Notes under the pieces: generated by a model
Seen by the model: the letters and a program-made list of their open reading frames with translations, nothing else
Databases searched by the model: none
What the model was told of the DNA's origin: nothing
Origin: Nephrotoma appendiculata
Taxonomy: Eukaryota; Arthropoda; Insecta; Diptera; Tipulidae
Assembly: GCA_947310385.1 (NCBI GenBank)
Contig: OX371223.1
Span: forward strand, 134,609,414-134,673,413
Reading direction: 5' to 3'
Length of the DNA: 64,000 bases
Part shown: piece by piece, positions 1-12,396 of the stretch
How positions within the stretch are numbered: position 1 is the first letter of the stretch
Layout: each line of letters begins with the position of its first letter
Program-made: the position numbers and the translations under genes

Positions 1-700
1 GCTCGCTTTAACGTTATTTTATTAAATTGTTTGTATATGTAAGAAGGTTTTATACTTTTATTAACAAAATAAGAAGACGTAGTACCACTACGATTGCTAG
101 CACCAAGAGGTGAATTATTTGAGATTTTTGTAATGGTTTGCAATTTCAAAGGACCTTTGTTTATATCGGATATATTATCGTCATTAAATTTTTTTATCAA
201 TTCACGATGATAAAATCTATATTAGTTCCGAATACCATCAGTTCAGGTACTTCGTCAATTGGTGGTAAATAATCCTGGTCATGGTCTTTATTAGTTTTAT
301 TTAAACGCAACGACTTGATTGCCAAAACATTTAATAAGTTCAACGCATAGATTGGATCTTCCTCAACTTGAGAAGAAACTTCTAAATTGGCCCCGATAAT
401 ATCATTAGCGTCATTTATAGAAGTTGAATAAACGTCTTGGGAAACAAATTTTCAAACATGTTTTTTCAGTATGATATGAAATTACGGTTTGATTAATATT
501 GGGGGGCATGTATTTTTAAGATAATTTTCAATGACGTCAAATCCACACGTTGATTCGTAAATGAACAAGATGAGAATGGCTGATTTTCTTAAAAAACTCC
601 TCTGATTTTCTTTTGTCTTTATAAGCTTTAGAAGCTTTGTTCCTTATTGGAATTCGTATAGAATGCAGTGCCGAATGTGCTGTTTATCAGTTACCATTGT
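1..700 (-). pseudogene. Decayed coding stretch of unknown type
   Basis: Reading the minus strand from about 660 to 1 gives long open segments with protein-like composition that jump between frames. One segment at about 430-205 is open for some 80 codons and contains YALNLLNVLAIKSLRLNK and DYLPPIDEVPELMVFG. The next, from about 220 to the window edge, is open for about 70 codons in another frame and contains KGPLKLQTIT and SGTTSSYFVNKS. A further piece near 560-500 reads CGFDVIENYLKN. No segment starts with a convincing Met, and the frame changes near 215 and 500. I do not recognise the family. It is probably a fragment of a transposon or host gene that continues left of the window. Confidence 0.35.
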
Positions 701-2912
701 AAACTCTGCTATTCTGATAGGTAATGTAACTCACGATCCTGTAAAAATCACAAAATACCGTGAAAATATTTCTATTTTAAATATAATTTTAAGCGCGAAG
801 AAAAAATCTGTAGAAATTGTTATACACCTAATAAATAAAGTGGGTGGCTAAATAAATTTGTGTCCATGATTTAAAGTTACAACTTAACAATCGAATTGCA
901 TTTCTGATGTGGATTATAAAGCGATACCCATTATCCGATATTGAATAGTCTATTTTTGAAATTTTCAAAGAAGTGGTCATTTATTCTAGAGAAATTTGGG
1001 GTAGTTTTCATGATAAGGGGTGGTTGGTATCTGAAAAATTGCAGTGCACTTTTAATGTGAGCTTGTAAATCAATTGACAACAACGAACAACGAAATATTT
1101 ATATATTGTCATTTTAAAACCTTAGGATGATTTTAATTTTGGTTAGCAGATTAAAAATAGAATTGCACGGATATTGTGTATACTCATAATTCTATATATG
1201 TATATACCACAACCGCAATCGAAATATTAATGTTTTTGCAAATTTAGTTAAAATCAAAAACTAGCTTTTATTTTCGACGTCTTAAAATATTTGCAAAAGC
1301 TAGTTGAAACAAACCAAGTCCTACCATGCTTCAGATAATATGGAATAAGGGGAAAACGTTAACAAAAATTTGTATGCTTGACCAATTTTTTGGAGACCAA
1401 TCCAAATGCATAGTACATTTTCCCAAAGACATCTTTCCGGTGTAAGCTGATTTTATTCATTTTCTCAAAAATAAAATCATTTATAAAATTATTAGGTATT
1501 TTAAAATTATCGAATTTAAATCATGCATCATCCTTAATAGTATACTTAGGGAAAATTTAGTCATGAATGTATTTAATTTGGACAAACAAGTATAAATAGG
1601 CATATAAAATATACATAATGTAACCAAACACAAATATGTAATATGTATATGTAATTGTTTTCTGCGATCATTAAAAAACCATTTAATTATAATATTTTTC
1701 CGTTTCGTCAAATATGCTTTCGTTCATAAATTTTTGATGTTTCTTATCATCTCCTCCAAATATTCGTTTTTTAAATTATACTTCATGCAGCACACCAAAA
1801 CAATCATCGTAGCTACATACTTACATCTAAAATAGATCCTCTTCCTTTTCATGGTCACCACGTGTTTAAATTCTATATAATCTAAACAAGAAATTATCGA
1901 TCGTGCACAAACATTATTTTAAATAGTACATATGTATATACGAGTGTGTATATACATAATACGTACGTTTCAGTTTCATTTCATTCTGTTTTATTAAAAT
2001 ATAAATCATACATATATATTAGAATAAGAGAAAGGATACTTTCAAACGAAAATAAAAAATAAGTTGAATTTGTTATTTTCCCGTTTGTTTCTTTTTTACT
2101 GTATACACAAATATAAAATTTTTTATTTGTCGCGCGCGTATTGAAAAAATATATTGAGCGAGAAATATGTATTGCGCTCATAATGTAGACCAAAATAAGG
2201 TTTGAGTATTAACTAATATTTCTACTAACAGCCGCTAGAAAAAGTTTTCCATTTGTAACGACATCGAGAATTTGATTTAAACATAAATTTTCCATTGGTT
2301 TAGGGATCTTTATTCATTTATTTGTCTATGGTTAAACGTCAAATAATATATTAAAATTTTTTTGAAACTAGCATTCATTTAGGCAAATTAGTAAAATTTT
2401 TGCATGAATTAGTTTCGATTAACTATTTGGGCTCCTAAATCTGGATTGTCTAAAGATTTATTTGCTATGGTGTACCACTATATGGTTCCATGTATACATT
2501 ATTCTATTATGACCATTACGTAAAAAGTTTTTGATAAAATGCCCCATTTGGATCATACGACTACAGTTGGATAAGAAACGAGTTTAATCAATGGAGACAA
2601 ATTTCCAAAGCACACTCGTAATAGAAACCAATCCCATCATACAAACCAGGTTTTACTTTAATAGGATTTTTAACTGCATCATTAAAAATACGAAAAAACA
2701 GGGATTTTACAGAGCTAATGTCTGACTAAAGCTTTAAACAGAATGTATCCGTTCTGCTCCTCCCATTTTCGATCCGCTCCGCTTCGTCCGTTTTGTAAAT
2801 CATAACGTGGCCACTCCGCTTGTCAAATTGTCAAACTTTATTAGAAAATATCTATGAGTAAAATATTTTTTTTCATTTCTTTTTATTGGTATACGTTTTA
2901 GAAATATCCGTA
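701..2912. other. AT-rich stretch without visible gene
   Basis: Only short ORFs in all frames, dense in A/T runs and catatgtata-type strings. The short ORFs near 1481-1711 and 1981-2193 have low-complexity composition and no family resemblance. Nothing else was found here. Confidence 0.5.
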
Positions 2913-3030
2913 ATGGGGTCGATTCCTTGTACATCTTCTATTTATCTTTTCTTCTATTTTTCTATTATTTCAAAGCCACTCGATATTTATTTCAAATTTT
3001 TTATTTAAATTTATAGCTTGCTTGCTTAAA
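2913..3030. repeat. Dispersed repeat segment (copy 1)
   Basis: About 118 bp, from ggtcgattccttgtac to cttgcttgcttaaat, reappears with roughly 90% identity at 28645-28761 in the same orientation. The mariner remnant to its right begins exactly where the match ends, so this copy seems to have been a mariner target. Confidence 0.75.
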
Positions 3031-4290
3031 TACGAGGGCAAATCAAAAAGTCTTGCAATATCATATGAAAAAAAAGATTGAGTGAGACAGCAATATTTTT
3101 ATTTTTCGACATAATCTCCTTTAAGGTTTATACATTTGTCACATCGATCAATTAACTTGCCTAAACCCTCTAAAAAAAAAGATTTCTTTTGCTCCATAAA
3201 ATATTCATTTACAATAGACTGTACTTCATAGTCACTGGAAAATTTCCGGCCCCTTAGTGTTTTTTTCAAATTGGGAAACAGAAAGTAGTCACTGGGTGCC
3301 AAGTCTGGACTGTACGGTGGATGCGGAATTTCCACGAAGCCGCAGACCTTTAATACAGCTTGAGCAATATTAGCCTTGTGCACTGATGCATTGTCGTGAA
3401 GAAGCAAGATTTTTTTTTCCTAACTTTCCTTGGCCGTTTTTCCCGGATCGCTATTTTCAATTTTCGCAAAATCTTTGCGTAATATATGCCTGTGATTGTG
3501 GTTTTCGGTGGCATATAATCGATTATCAAAATTCCTTCAGCATCCCAAACAATTGTTGCCAAAACCTTACCAGCAGACGGTTGAGTTTTGAATTTCTTTG
3601 GTGGTGGTTCACTACGTTCAATCCATTGCATCGATTCTTGTTTGGATTCCGGATCCCAGTGATGAAGCCATGTTCCATCGCCTGTTATTATGTTATCTAA
3701 GAAATTTTCTGGTTCTTCTTTGTACATAACTAAAATCGCTTTTGAAGTTTGAACACGATTTTTTTTTGTTCTGCATTCAACAAACGGGGAACCCATCGCG
3801 CACTTACTTTCGACATGTGAAGGTGGTCATGTAATATAGTATATGTGGTACCGTATGAAAGAGAAAGTCTCCACGCTAACCGCGGAACAGAAATACGCCG
3901 GTCCTCTGTAAAGTTATTAACAAAATACAATTTCATGCAATTTCTCAAATCATTAAATATTTTTCGCGTGTACTTATTTCGAAATGCAAAGTGTATTGCA
4001 ACGCGAATGATGTCGAAATTTCATGATAAGTGTGTGGCATTACAATTGGAGGTATAGATTCGGCCAAAATTACATTTTCATGGCTAATAGCATCTGCTGG
4101 CCGACCCGAGCGGTTGTCGTCTGCTAATGACTCCCGACCACTTTTGAATAATTTTACCCACCTTGTTACTGTGGCATATGATGGTGCAGATTCGCCGTAA
4201 ATTTTTATATATAGTTGAATATATAAATTGCATTTCGTCCATCTTTACAGAAAAATTTAATAACGGCGCGATATTCAATTTCATTCATTT
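3031..4290 (-). pseudogene. mariner transposase remnant (DD34D)
   Basis: Minus-strand pieces in several frames read in order as a mariner transposase. The N-terminal part is near 4290-3950 (starting NEIEYRAVIKFFCKDG). The middle, 3796-3400, carries TGDGTWLHHWDPESK with the first catalytic Asp. The C-terminal part, 3407-3099, has LLHDNASVH with the second Asp and YSPDLAPSDYFLF with the third. The last two Asp are separated by 34 residues, the mariner signature. At least one frameshift lies where the middle and C-terminal frames overlap (3350-3407), and several stops break the N-terminal third. The low-coordinate end shows a mariner-like terminal repeat, cgagggcaaatcaaaaag at 3032, preceded by TA. 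I find no matching terminus on the other side. Inactive copy. Confidence 0.88.
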
Positions 4291-4797
4291 TAAGAAAAAT
4301 TCAAAACACGTGTTACTAAATTGACAAAAACAAACGAACTGTAAAATTTACATCGAAATGTTCTTCTAGAAGTTTAACAACTAATTACAATTATTTTACT
4401 TCTAATATCTATGTACAAACATGTTCTACACAAATGTAATTGGTTTCGATTTGTCAAACAGCGTTGAAGGTTGTTGTCCGCACAAATTTAAATTCGTGTT
4501 TAGTGTCCGTTCTGTTTTATTCCCCTCCGTCTATTGTGAGCATTTATCCGTTTTTCATACAAATTGACAGTAAAACGGAACGGAAAGGTGCAATTTTTTA
4601 TCGTGATTTTTTTTTTAGTAGAGCGCGTATTCAATCAAAATGGCCGATTTTTGTTCAAAATTGAAATATAATGTGATATTGGATAATAAAATAGTAAAAT
4701 ACGTTCTTTTGTTAGGTTACTATTATTTTTTAATTATTGGGAGTATAATTTAGTTCTTTGTACTTTTTTGTAGAAAAAACACGTTTATTTCTAAGAA
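4291..4797. other. No gene seen
   Basis: Short overlapping ORFs only. The expected second terminal repeat of the mariner copy to the left was looked for here and not found, so that end is truncated. Confidence 0.4.
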
Positions 4798-5118
4798 ATG
4801 GCAATTTATGGATTCCGTCGGAAAGAAATTGTTTGTTATTTGATGCGATCCATTTGGGTTCATAATGCTTCCAATTCTTCATCTACGATTTTTTTTTGGT
4901 TGACTAGAACGTTTTTTGTCACTGACATCAAAATCACCACTCTCGAATCATTCAAACCAGTTTTCGCAGGTCTGTTGAGTTGGTGCATGTTCACCATAAG
5001 TCTCTTGAAGCAAACGAAAACTTTCAGCAGCTATTTTCTTTTGATTAAAGCAAAAAGTAATGGTTTCCACAAATGCTGTTTTGTTGGTTCGAAATTCGAG
5101 TTGTTTAAACGGGATTAA
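4798..5118 (-). pseudogene. Second mariner remnant: N-terminal HTH domain only
   Basis: The minus strand from 5118 to 4798 reads as the DNA-binding N-terminus of an irritans-type mariner/SETMAR transposase. Recognisable strings are CFNQKKIAAESFRLLQETYG, TCENWFE, SGDFDVSDKKRSSQPKK and DEELEA-like text, with stops in place of two residues. There is no catalytic domain next to it. Its sequence is unlike the N-terminus of the mariner just to the left, so it comes from a different subfamily. Truncated and inactive. Confidence 0.75.
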
Positions 5119-5199
5119 ACCATATATTGTTTACATTTTCACGAATCATGACGTACTTAATGTTTAATGTTGAATGTCAACACTTTAAAACGCCGTAGA

Positions 5200-6060
5200 T
5201 GTCATTGTAAAAGAACTTTTAGTACTAAAGTTACGCCATCTCTTAGAAAATCCAAAAAAACTAAGTTATACATCCAATACAAAAATGTTCGGGCTACATC
5301 GTTTTTTATTGCTCTGCAAAGAGAAAGAATTCTCGCTGGATCTGCATTCTGTTTTTTTCTCCTTCCACATCAAGGGTCCATTTGTGCAAAATGGCACAAC
5401 AATTTATTATTAAATCGGCTTTTTGAGGTGTGTACATTAATACGAGTTACCGACTGAGGCAGCACATTTTTCTGAATCCGTTATTATATTCAGTTCTTAG
5501 TGTTCGCTTGACAAACAAAGTACTGCAGACAAAACTATTATGGGATGACTCACCGTATCGAGCGTTAACGTTCATAATTTTCATTTTTGAACCACAAATA
5601 TAATCTGAAAGTTTTTCGTATATGCAGATTTTCTTCAGGAAGTAATATATGAGTTCAACGCCATTGGTAGGTTTTTTAATCGAAACGTGCCTTCCTTCTA
5701 TTAAGCCGATGATTCCAGGATTTTGGTACATATTATAAATTTTCTGCTTACGTTCCGTTATTTCTGATGGATTTAACTAGAACTGAAGAAATTCTCTGAC
5801 CAAATTATCTTCGACCACATGACATATTTCCACAACACATCGAGACACGGATGTTTGTGACATCGCTATGAAAAGTCTTGTCCTATAGGTCGTTGGTAGC
5901 ATCTAATAGAGAGGAACCGTAAAGCACATAAAATTTGCAGCGTAGAATTTAAACTGTGCATTCGAGCCTTTGAAATTCAGCATCCGTTGTTGCTTCAAAT
6001 GCAAATAATTTTCTGTAGATTGTAAACGGTATTTTGAATTTCTGGTGGTGGAATTTTGTA
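5200..6060 (-). pseudogene. PIF/Harbinger (HARBI1-like) transposase remnant
   Basis: The minus strand carries pieces of a PIF/Harbinger nuclease. Upstream, around 5940-5800, reads QTSVSRCVEEICHVVE-like text, the HARBI1 N-terminal region. The open segment 5731-5447 contains NPGIIGLIEGRHVSIKKP and MKIMNVNARYGESSHNSF, matching the family pattern of IDGTHxxI followed by xxVNARxPGSxHDSxI. The first catalytic Asp (IDGTH) is Glu here (IEGRH). Downstream text near 5300 (ILSLCRAIKNDVAR-like) fits the C-terminal part. Several stops and frame changes. Inactive; I could not define termini. Confidence 0.75.
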
Positions 6061-8340
6061 ATATCACTTTTTTCGTTTCTACTCGTAGATTAGGGGTCTG
6101 TTCCCTAGAAAAAAAGTTGGATTTCTTTTCTTTTTTTTCGATGTAGTATCTCTAATAAAACAACTAGATGACAAAACAGAGTAGAAGAACATTATCTTTT
6201 ATTCAAGTAGACTGAGATCGCAATAGAAGCAACCGTAAGTGGAAAATGAAAAACATCAAATTTTCAAGCTGAAATATGCGTTAATTTCGATAGTACCGAA
6301 AAATGTGATGTTACAAAATCCCACTTCTGAAAAAATTCTATTCACCATGGCTAATTTCCGATTTGTACATTTTCATATTCAAATTTCAAACATCTAATGC
6401 CCCTATCTCCGTTACCTCATTGTTCAATATAATACACAATAAAAATCATTATCGTGTCATAGATCAAGATCATTTGCTCAAGCTCAATATTATGACATAC
6501 ATATTTACACTGTTTACGATCACAATTGATCTTAATTTTGTAGAATAAATTTTTTATATATATTTATCCCACTGATTCATAACGGTACTGTTAATGTGAC
6601 ATTACGATCCGTAATTTATGAGTCTAATTACAATTTAATGTTATATCCATAAATGCACACATGACCAAGCGCTTCCACCATCCCATATCGATAATAAACG
6701 CATTAAGAGTTTAAAAGATAAAACGACCGCGAACCAAATCTCATGTTATATGCATCTGCATACGGTAAGATGCAAATCAAGTTCATAAAACACAATTTTT
6801 CAATCTCGAAAGATTAAAAACTTGGATATAAAATGTTGTTGTTGTTGTTGTATTTAAAATCTTATCTTGTATCTTGTCTTTTTGATTCACAACTTAATTT
6901 ATTACCAGATACGATTCCCTTCTTTTTGGCTGTTGTTGTTACACTGTTAAAAATATATTATATTGAGATATTTTATTTGGAGGAACATTTGCGAAATGAA
7001 TTTTATTTTTGGTTTTGGTTGTCGTTTTATTTTTGCGGATACGTCAAAAGCTAATTAGCGAAATACAAGATAAAATAATTTAAATAAAAATTAAAATTAA
7101 ATAAATCGAATTATAAAATCAACCTGTTTGTTTGTTAATTTAAGATGAAACTATACCACATACGAGAAGAAGATGTCTTCTTGGTTTATTATATTTGTAT
7201 TTTGGTTTGATCTCGATTTCGAGAGGATGGAATGTGTTTTGCAGAATTTTTTTATTTCATTTTGGTGGTACACGATACACGATATATTGGGTACATTTGA
7301 AGAAGCTGCATACTTCATGGTGGTTGCGATAAATTATGGGAAAGCGCGCATTTATAAAAATTAACAACTCAAGCAAAATTCTTTTTATTTTTTAGGTTTT
7401 GTAGTTTTTTTGACTTAAATTATTATATTGAGGTACTTTTTTATTATTAACAAATTGTTCGGAGGTTCGGTTTTTGATTTTGGTTAATTATGGTGTTATT
7501 GAAAAGATGTGTAGCCTTAATTGTTCAATATTTAAAAGATGCAGATACGAGTATATGAATATATTGTGTGGGCTGTGAGATTGTTTGTAATTTACTGTAT
7601 ATAGCATCTTTTTACAGCGGCTAACCGTTCTTTTTAATTCTATACCTATCTCCTTAACATTTATATTTTGCAATCAAATAAATGTGGTTTTAATGAATTA
7701 ATTACTGCTTTGTTTATACAGGAATTTAATTGAAACAGGTGTTCATAAATGAAATGTTGTTCAATGAAACTATTAGGCGTTCAGGTTTATTTTATATTGG
7801 TGATAATCACCTAGAAACACAGTTCGAGGCTGTTTCTCTTTAATAAATGCTAATGAAATAGTTTTAACTTTGTCCTAGATTACGTCATATATTTAGGACA
7901 ATTGTAGTATGAACTTCATTAGCTCATGTAAGTAAAGAAGTTTTTACTAACCCTGAACTAGTAAAACCTTACTAGGGTAAATTATATCTTAATTAAGCAT
8001 ACATTTAGGTGAAATTATTTTCAATGAACGTTTAGGTATGTAATATGAAAAATCTAGCCTGTGATCCCTCTTCTGATATTCAATTTAATTTTAGCTATTG
8101 AGTTTTACTTGACCAATTTCTTCCCCTTTTCTAGCTTCTATGATATTGAAATAAGTTTACAAGTTTGACATGAAAAATATTAATTTGTACATGTAAATAT
8201 TGTACAAAATAAAACAAATCCGCTTTGCATTTGAAAATTTAAAATATATAAGTAAAGTAACAAGTAACAATAATAAAAACACTGAAGGGTATAAAATTAC
8301 CTTAATTTACTTCTAAAATTATATTTAGTTAAACAAAAAT
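6061..8340. other. AT-rich stretch without visible gene
   Basis: No ORF has a recognisable domain. Contains a short gtt microsatellite near 6834-6850. The ORFs near 6833-7364 are hydrophobic and low in complexity, as expected for random AT-rich DNA. Confidence 0.5.
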
Positions 8341-8349
8341 CATACAAAT

Positions 8350-9780
8350 ATGTACACTGCTCGTCAAAAAAAACCCGAACAGTTGAATTTCTTCGTAAAT
8401 CTTCAATTTTTAGAGCAATTACGCTATTTTAAAGGCACTGTCATATTAAATTGTACATAACCAAAAATAGGTGTAACAGAAACCGTATTTTTTTATTTAA
8501 AATCCAATCACAGCAACAAAGTGTAATAAATGAAAAATATTCAAAATTTCGATTGTTACGTTTTTAAATAAGTGGGCATCATCTAACTAATAATCAAATC
8601 TAATTGTTTTGAAATATTTAAAGTAGCATTTATTGCTAGTATTATTATTACAGTTAACGTTAACAGTGCTTAGTTATTATTATTAGCAAATATCATAGTT
8701 ATGAAACCAGAAAATATCGCAAAAGTAATCGATTTAAGTGAAGATGGCCGTAGCGTGCGTTATATTGCTACCCACCTAAATTTCCCTCGAAGTACAGTTC
8801 AAGACGCTATTAAACGATATTGTGAAACTAGTCAGTATGAGCGAACGGTTGGATCAGGTCGTAAAAGAGCAACAAACGAGCGGGACGATCGGTTTATGGT
8901 ATCAATGGTACTGCGAGATCGTTTCCAAACAGATAGAATCATCACTGGTCGATTGGCACAGGTACGTGGTGCCAATATTTCAGTTAGCAAAGCATCGCAA
9001 AGATTAAATGAACATGGATTGCAGTCCAGGAGGGTTGCTACAGGGCTAGAGCTTCTCCCAGCTCATCGAAGAAACCGTTTGACTTTTGCTCGTAACCACG
9101 TCAATTGGACTACGGACGACTGGAAGTCCGTGTTGTTCACTGATGAATCAAGGTTCAGTCTGCGATCACCAGATGGACGGGAAAGAGTATGGCGGAGATC
9201 CGGAGAGCAATATTCACAATGTGCCATATCCCCAAGAGTCCCATTTCATGGCCGCTCACTAATGGTGTGGGCAGGCATTTCTATAGACGGACCTTGTACG
9301 GACCTTGTATTTCTACGCGGCGGCACTATAACTGCCCAAAGGTATATCGTGGAATGTCTAGAAGAATTTATGGTTCCATACGCCTTATTTATTGGACAGC
9401 AATTTAAACTAATGCATGCTAAGGACAGGCCCCACGTTGCAAACGTGGTCAACAATTATTTGAATGAGGTGGGAATTGATCGAATTGTTTGGCCCGCTCG
9501 CAGCCCTGACCTTCGTCCCATTGATCACATGTGGGATATGTTAGGACGTCGTTTAAGGTAAAGGGAAGTCGTTCCAGAAACCTTGGATCATCTTCAATCA
9601 GCTCTGCAGGAAGAATGGGAAATGATACCTCAGGAGTACGTTGCAAACCTTGTGCACAGTATGCCAAAAAGAATGCTAGATGTGATCAGAGCTCGTGGCG
9701 GAAATACTCGATACTAGAGTACCAACCACTTAGATTGATTGTTGGTTTTTATTTAAATAAAGATGAAGATATATCAATAT
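8350..9780 (+). mobile_element. Tc1-type transposon, right end missing
   Basis: Upstream of the transposase gene, a sequence at about 8353 (cactgctcgtcaaaaaaa) looks like a Tc1 terminal repeat of insect type. The matching inverted end was looked for downstream to 9950 and not found, so the element appears truncated on the right. The transposase frame occupies 8701-9717. Confidence 0.65.
8701..9717 (+). pseudogene. Tc1 transposase with premature stop and altered catalytic triad
   Basis: From ATG 8701 the frame is open for 286 codons, meets TAA at 9559-9561, then continues in frame to a stop at 9715-9717. That makes 338 codons in all, the usual Tc1 length. An N-terminal paired-like HTH domain covers about residues 1-110 (PRSTVQDAI near 29-37). 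The catalytic domain begins with LFTDESRF (Asp 148). The second catalytic site, normally MHDNARPH, reads MHAKDRPH, so position 240 is Ala. The third, normally PIEHMWD, reads PIDHMWD (Asp 275 for Glu). Positions 240 and 275 have the DD34E spacing. The internal stop is consistent with CAA to TAA in RRLRQRE. It cannot be a normal active transposase. Confidence 0.93.
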
Positions 9781-10000
9781 CCGTTTTTCGGTAAATTTGT
9801 TATTTCAAATGTTTTGATCCTGTGGTGAATTTTTGTGAATAAATGGCCTCTTTGTTTTCTGAGACTAGAAAAGTCGAGAATTTTCAGAAGTGTCTGATTT
9901 GTCAATTTTAACAAAATTCTAAGCTATATTTATCAATATTAAAGTCAATTTTAATAAAACATTAAGTTATAGTTACCAATATAAAGTTTTACTTACTAAC

Positions 10001-10740
10001 GAGGAAGGGTCTCCAGGTGTCCGGCTCCGATTTCGATGAAACTTTAATATGTTGTAGAGGAGTGGAAAATAAGTGACACGTATTTTTTTTTAAGTGCTCA
10101 ATCCCCTTCTAAGGGGGTGAAAACCGCCCTTGAAGTTGGGGGTAAAAAAGTGACTTTCGATAATTTTCCTCAAAAAACATGAAAAAATCTGCAAGTTTTT
10201 TGTTCCAAAATAGGTATTTCGGAAAACTTACATTATATATTATTTTTCAAGAATTTCGGCACTACCTAGGGGGTGAAACTACTCCTAGGAAAGGGTTGAA
10301 AAATCAAAAAAACTGCCTAAAAAATCCAAATTGATGCGAAAAATTCTGGAAAAAATTTATATTACTCCATAAAAAAAAATAAGGTTGACGTGCTCGAGGG
10401 TTTTTCGAAACCACCCTTTCTCAGGGGGTTAACCACCCCTAGAGACGATTCTGGAAATTCGCTCAGGACATCTGATTTTTTCGACTGAAAGTTCTTTGTC
10501 CTCCTCAATTATGATCATTAACATAGATTTTTACCGACATCATTGATGTTTAGGGGTGAAACATCCCCTAACGGGGGTGAAATTTGTAAAAATTGTTAAA
10601 AATTCCAAGAAAATTTCGCAATTTGGTGGAATAATTCTAGAAAAAATATATAAGATCGCGAAATTGGGATAAAGGTTTGCACGTTCAAAAATTTCATGCA
10701 TCATCCGCTTTGAATGGTTTCGACCGCACTTGAATTTGGG
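10001..10740 (+). repeat. Left 740-bp arm of a long inverted-repeat element
   Basis: This arm, starting gaggaagggtctccagg, matches the reverse complement of 20069-20806 over its whole length with only scattered differences. It is rich in small palindromic strings of the form gggggtgaaac..accccta. No ORF of note. Outer borders were placed where the two arms stop matching; no target duplication was recognised. Confidence 0.88.
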
Positions 10741-11136
10741 GGTGTAAGAGCGACTCTCCATAATTTTCCCTACAAAACATGAAAAAATCCGAAAGTTTTT
10801 ACTATGAAATACGTATCTCGGAAAGTCAAGATTTTTATTATTTGTTCAAAAATTTTGGAAATCCCGGGATGAAACAACTCCTAGGAGGGGGTTGAAAATC
10901 AAAAAACTTGCATAAAATACTAATTTGATGCGGGAAATAGTGGAAAAAATAAATATCACTCAACAATGAAAAAGAAGTTTGAGGGATTTAAGGATTTTTT
11001 AGACTGGAAGTGTTTTGCTATCCTCCAATATGATGATTACCATCGATTCTTATGACTATCAATGATGTGTGGGGGTTGTCACATACCCTATCGGGAATCT
11101 AAAATTTCATAAATTGTTAAGAATTTTAAGAAATTT
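10741..11136 (+). repeat. Diverged tandem copy of the arm (first part)
   Basis: From about 10729 the sequence repeats the left arm in the same direction with a period of about 604 bp (compare aacatgaaaaaatc near 10179 and 10778), at clearly lower identity. It is interrupted at 11136 by the LTR retrotransposon and resumes at 19927. Confidence 0.7.
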
Positions 11137-12396
11137 TGTTACATGCTACAACTAGTTTACCACTCCCGGTAGCTCAGGGATCAGGGTGTGGAGTTGTTTT
11201 GCATTTTAACAATAAAATTTAGAAAATTTTGATCCTGTGAAACCAGCACAATAACTCAGCAACAACCACACAAATAATTTTAAAGATTTATTTGAACATT
11301 TATATCAAACAACAAAAAAAAAACTTATATATTAATTATATGCATACGTAAATCCAAAAACAAAAATATACACTATATATTATATTTTAATACACAAAAA
11401 AAAAATTGTGTTACAAATTCCTTTTTTTTTTTTTTTTAAATTTAAATAAATATTATTAAAATTAAGTATAATTAAACAAAATAATTATTTTTAAAACAAA
11501 AAAAAAATTGACAATAAAAAAAAATATTACTTGTAATTATTTGTACTGTCTTCCTCCTGTTCAGCCAAAACCGTAATCAAAATTTAGCTGGTACACGATT
11601 CCTTTATCAACCATATACTGCCACATAAAACCACTCCATAAACAAACTGCCACCAAAATTTAATGATTGAACACGCAAATTTATTTTGTGTTTTTTTTTT
11701 TTTTTTGTACTAATTTTATATTTATGCAATTAATTTTTATTAATTATTAGTTTTATTACAATTATAAATATGTTTTTTTTATTTTTTTTTTAATAACATA
11801 TACAATCTTTACACATGTATATTTTAAACATTTTTTTTTTTTTTTCAGCAATCACAAAAAATCAAAAAAAAAAATCACAATTTTTTTTTATTTTTTTTTT
11901 TTATATTTATATAAATGTATATTATGTATTGTTCTTTTGATATGCTCCTTTATAAGATATATGCATATACGAGTATGTACGTAAAAAATATGTATAACGA
12001 ATAAAAAAATTCACGATATTCACGATAGTATCTATAACTATATATAATCAATAAAACAATATTCATTCACTTATAGTTTATATTACTATTATTTCCATAT
12101 TTGTTTGGAAATCCAAAACAATACTGCACATTTACCACAATTATTCAAAAAAAATTATTTTAAACTACTATTCTTCAGAATAGTTCTCGTTCGTTTTCTT
12201 TCTAATTTTCAACTCCCATTTTTTCCGACAAACAAATTTTTAGAATTTTTCGCAGGCTAAAAGATTCCAAAAATATTAAACCAAAAATGTTGATAACTAC
12301 GTTTTGTTAAAAGAAAACTAAAGTAGAATTTTGCACAGTATTGTTTTAGACCTCCAAACAAACACAAAAATTTGGAACAATATTCATATTGTAACA
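11137..12396 (-). repeat. 3' LTR of the Ty3/gypsy element
   Basis: 1260 bp, from TGTTACATGC to TTGTAACA on the plus strand. It matches 18666-19922 throughout; the 3-bp length difference comes from four homopolymer runs (for example 16 versus 15 T and 16 versus 14 T). Very A/T-rich with long T and A runs. Because the element is on the minus strand, this is its 3' LTR. Confidence 0.95.

Noticed and set aside
4440..4664. ORF of 74 codons between the two mariner remnants
   Set aside because: No domain, and neither strand continues the mariner reading.
6833..7364. Hydrophobic ORFs that could be small membrane proteins
   Set aside because: Low-complexity Leu/Phe/Tyr composition expected from A/T-rich DNA, including a gtt microsatellite.
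11160..11185. cggtagctcagggatcagg string resembling a tRNA A box
   Set aside because: Inside the LTR in both copies, with no B box or cloverleaf.
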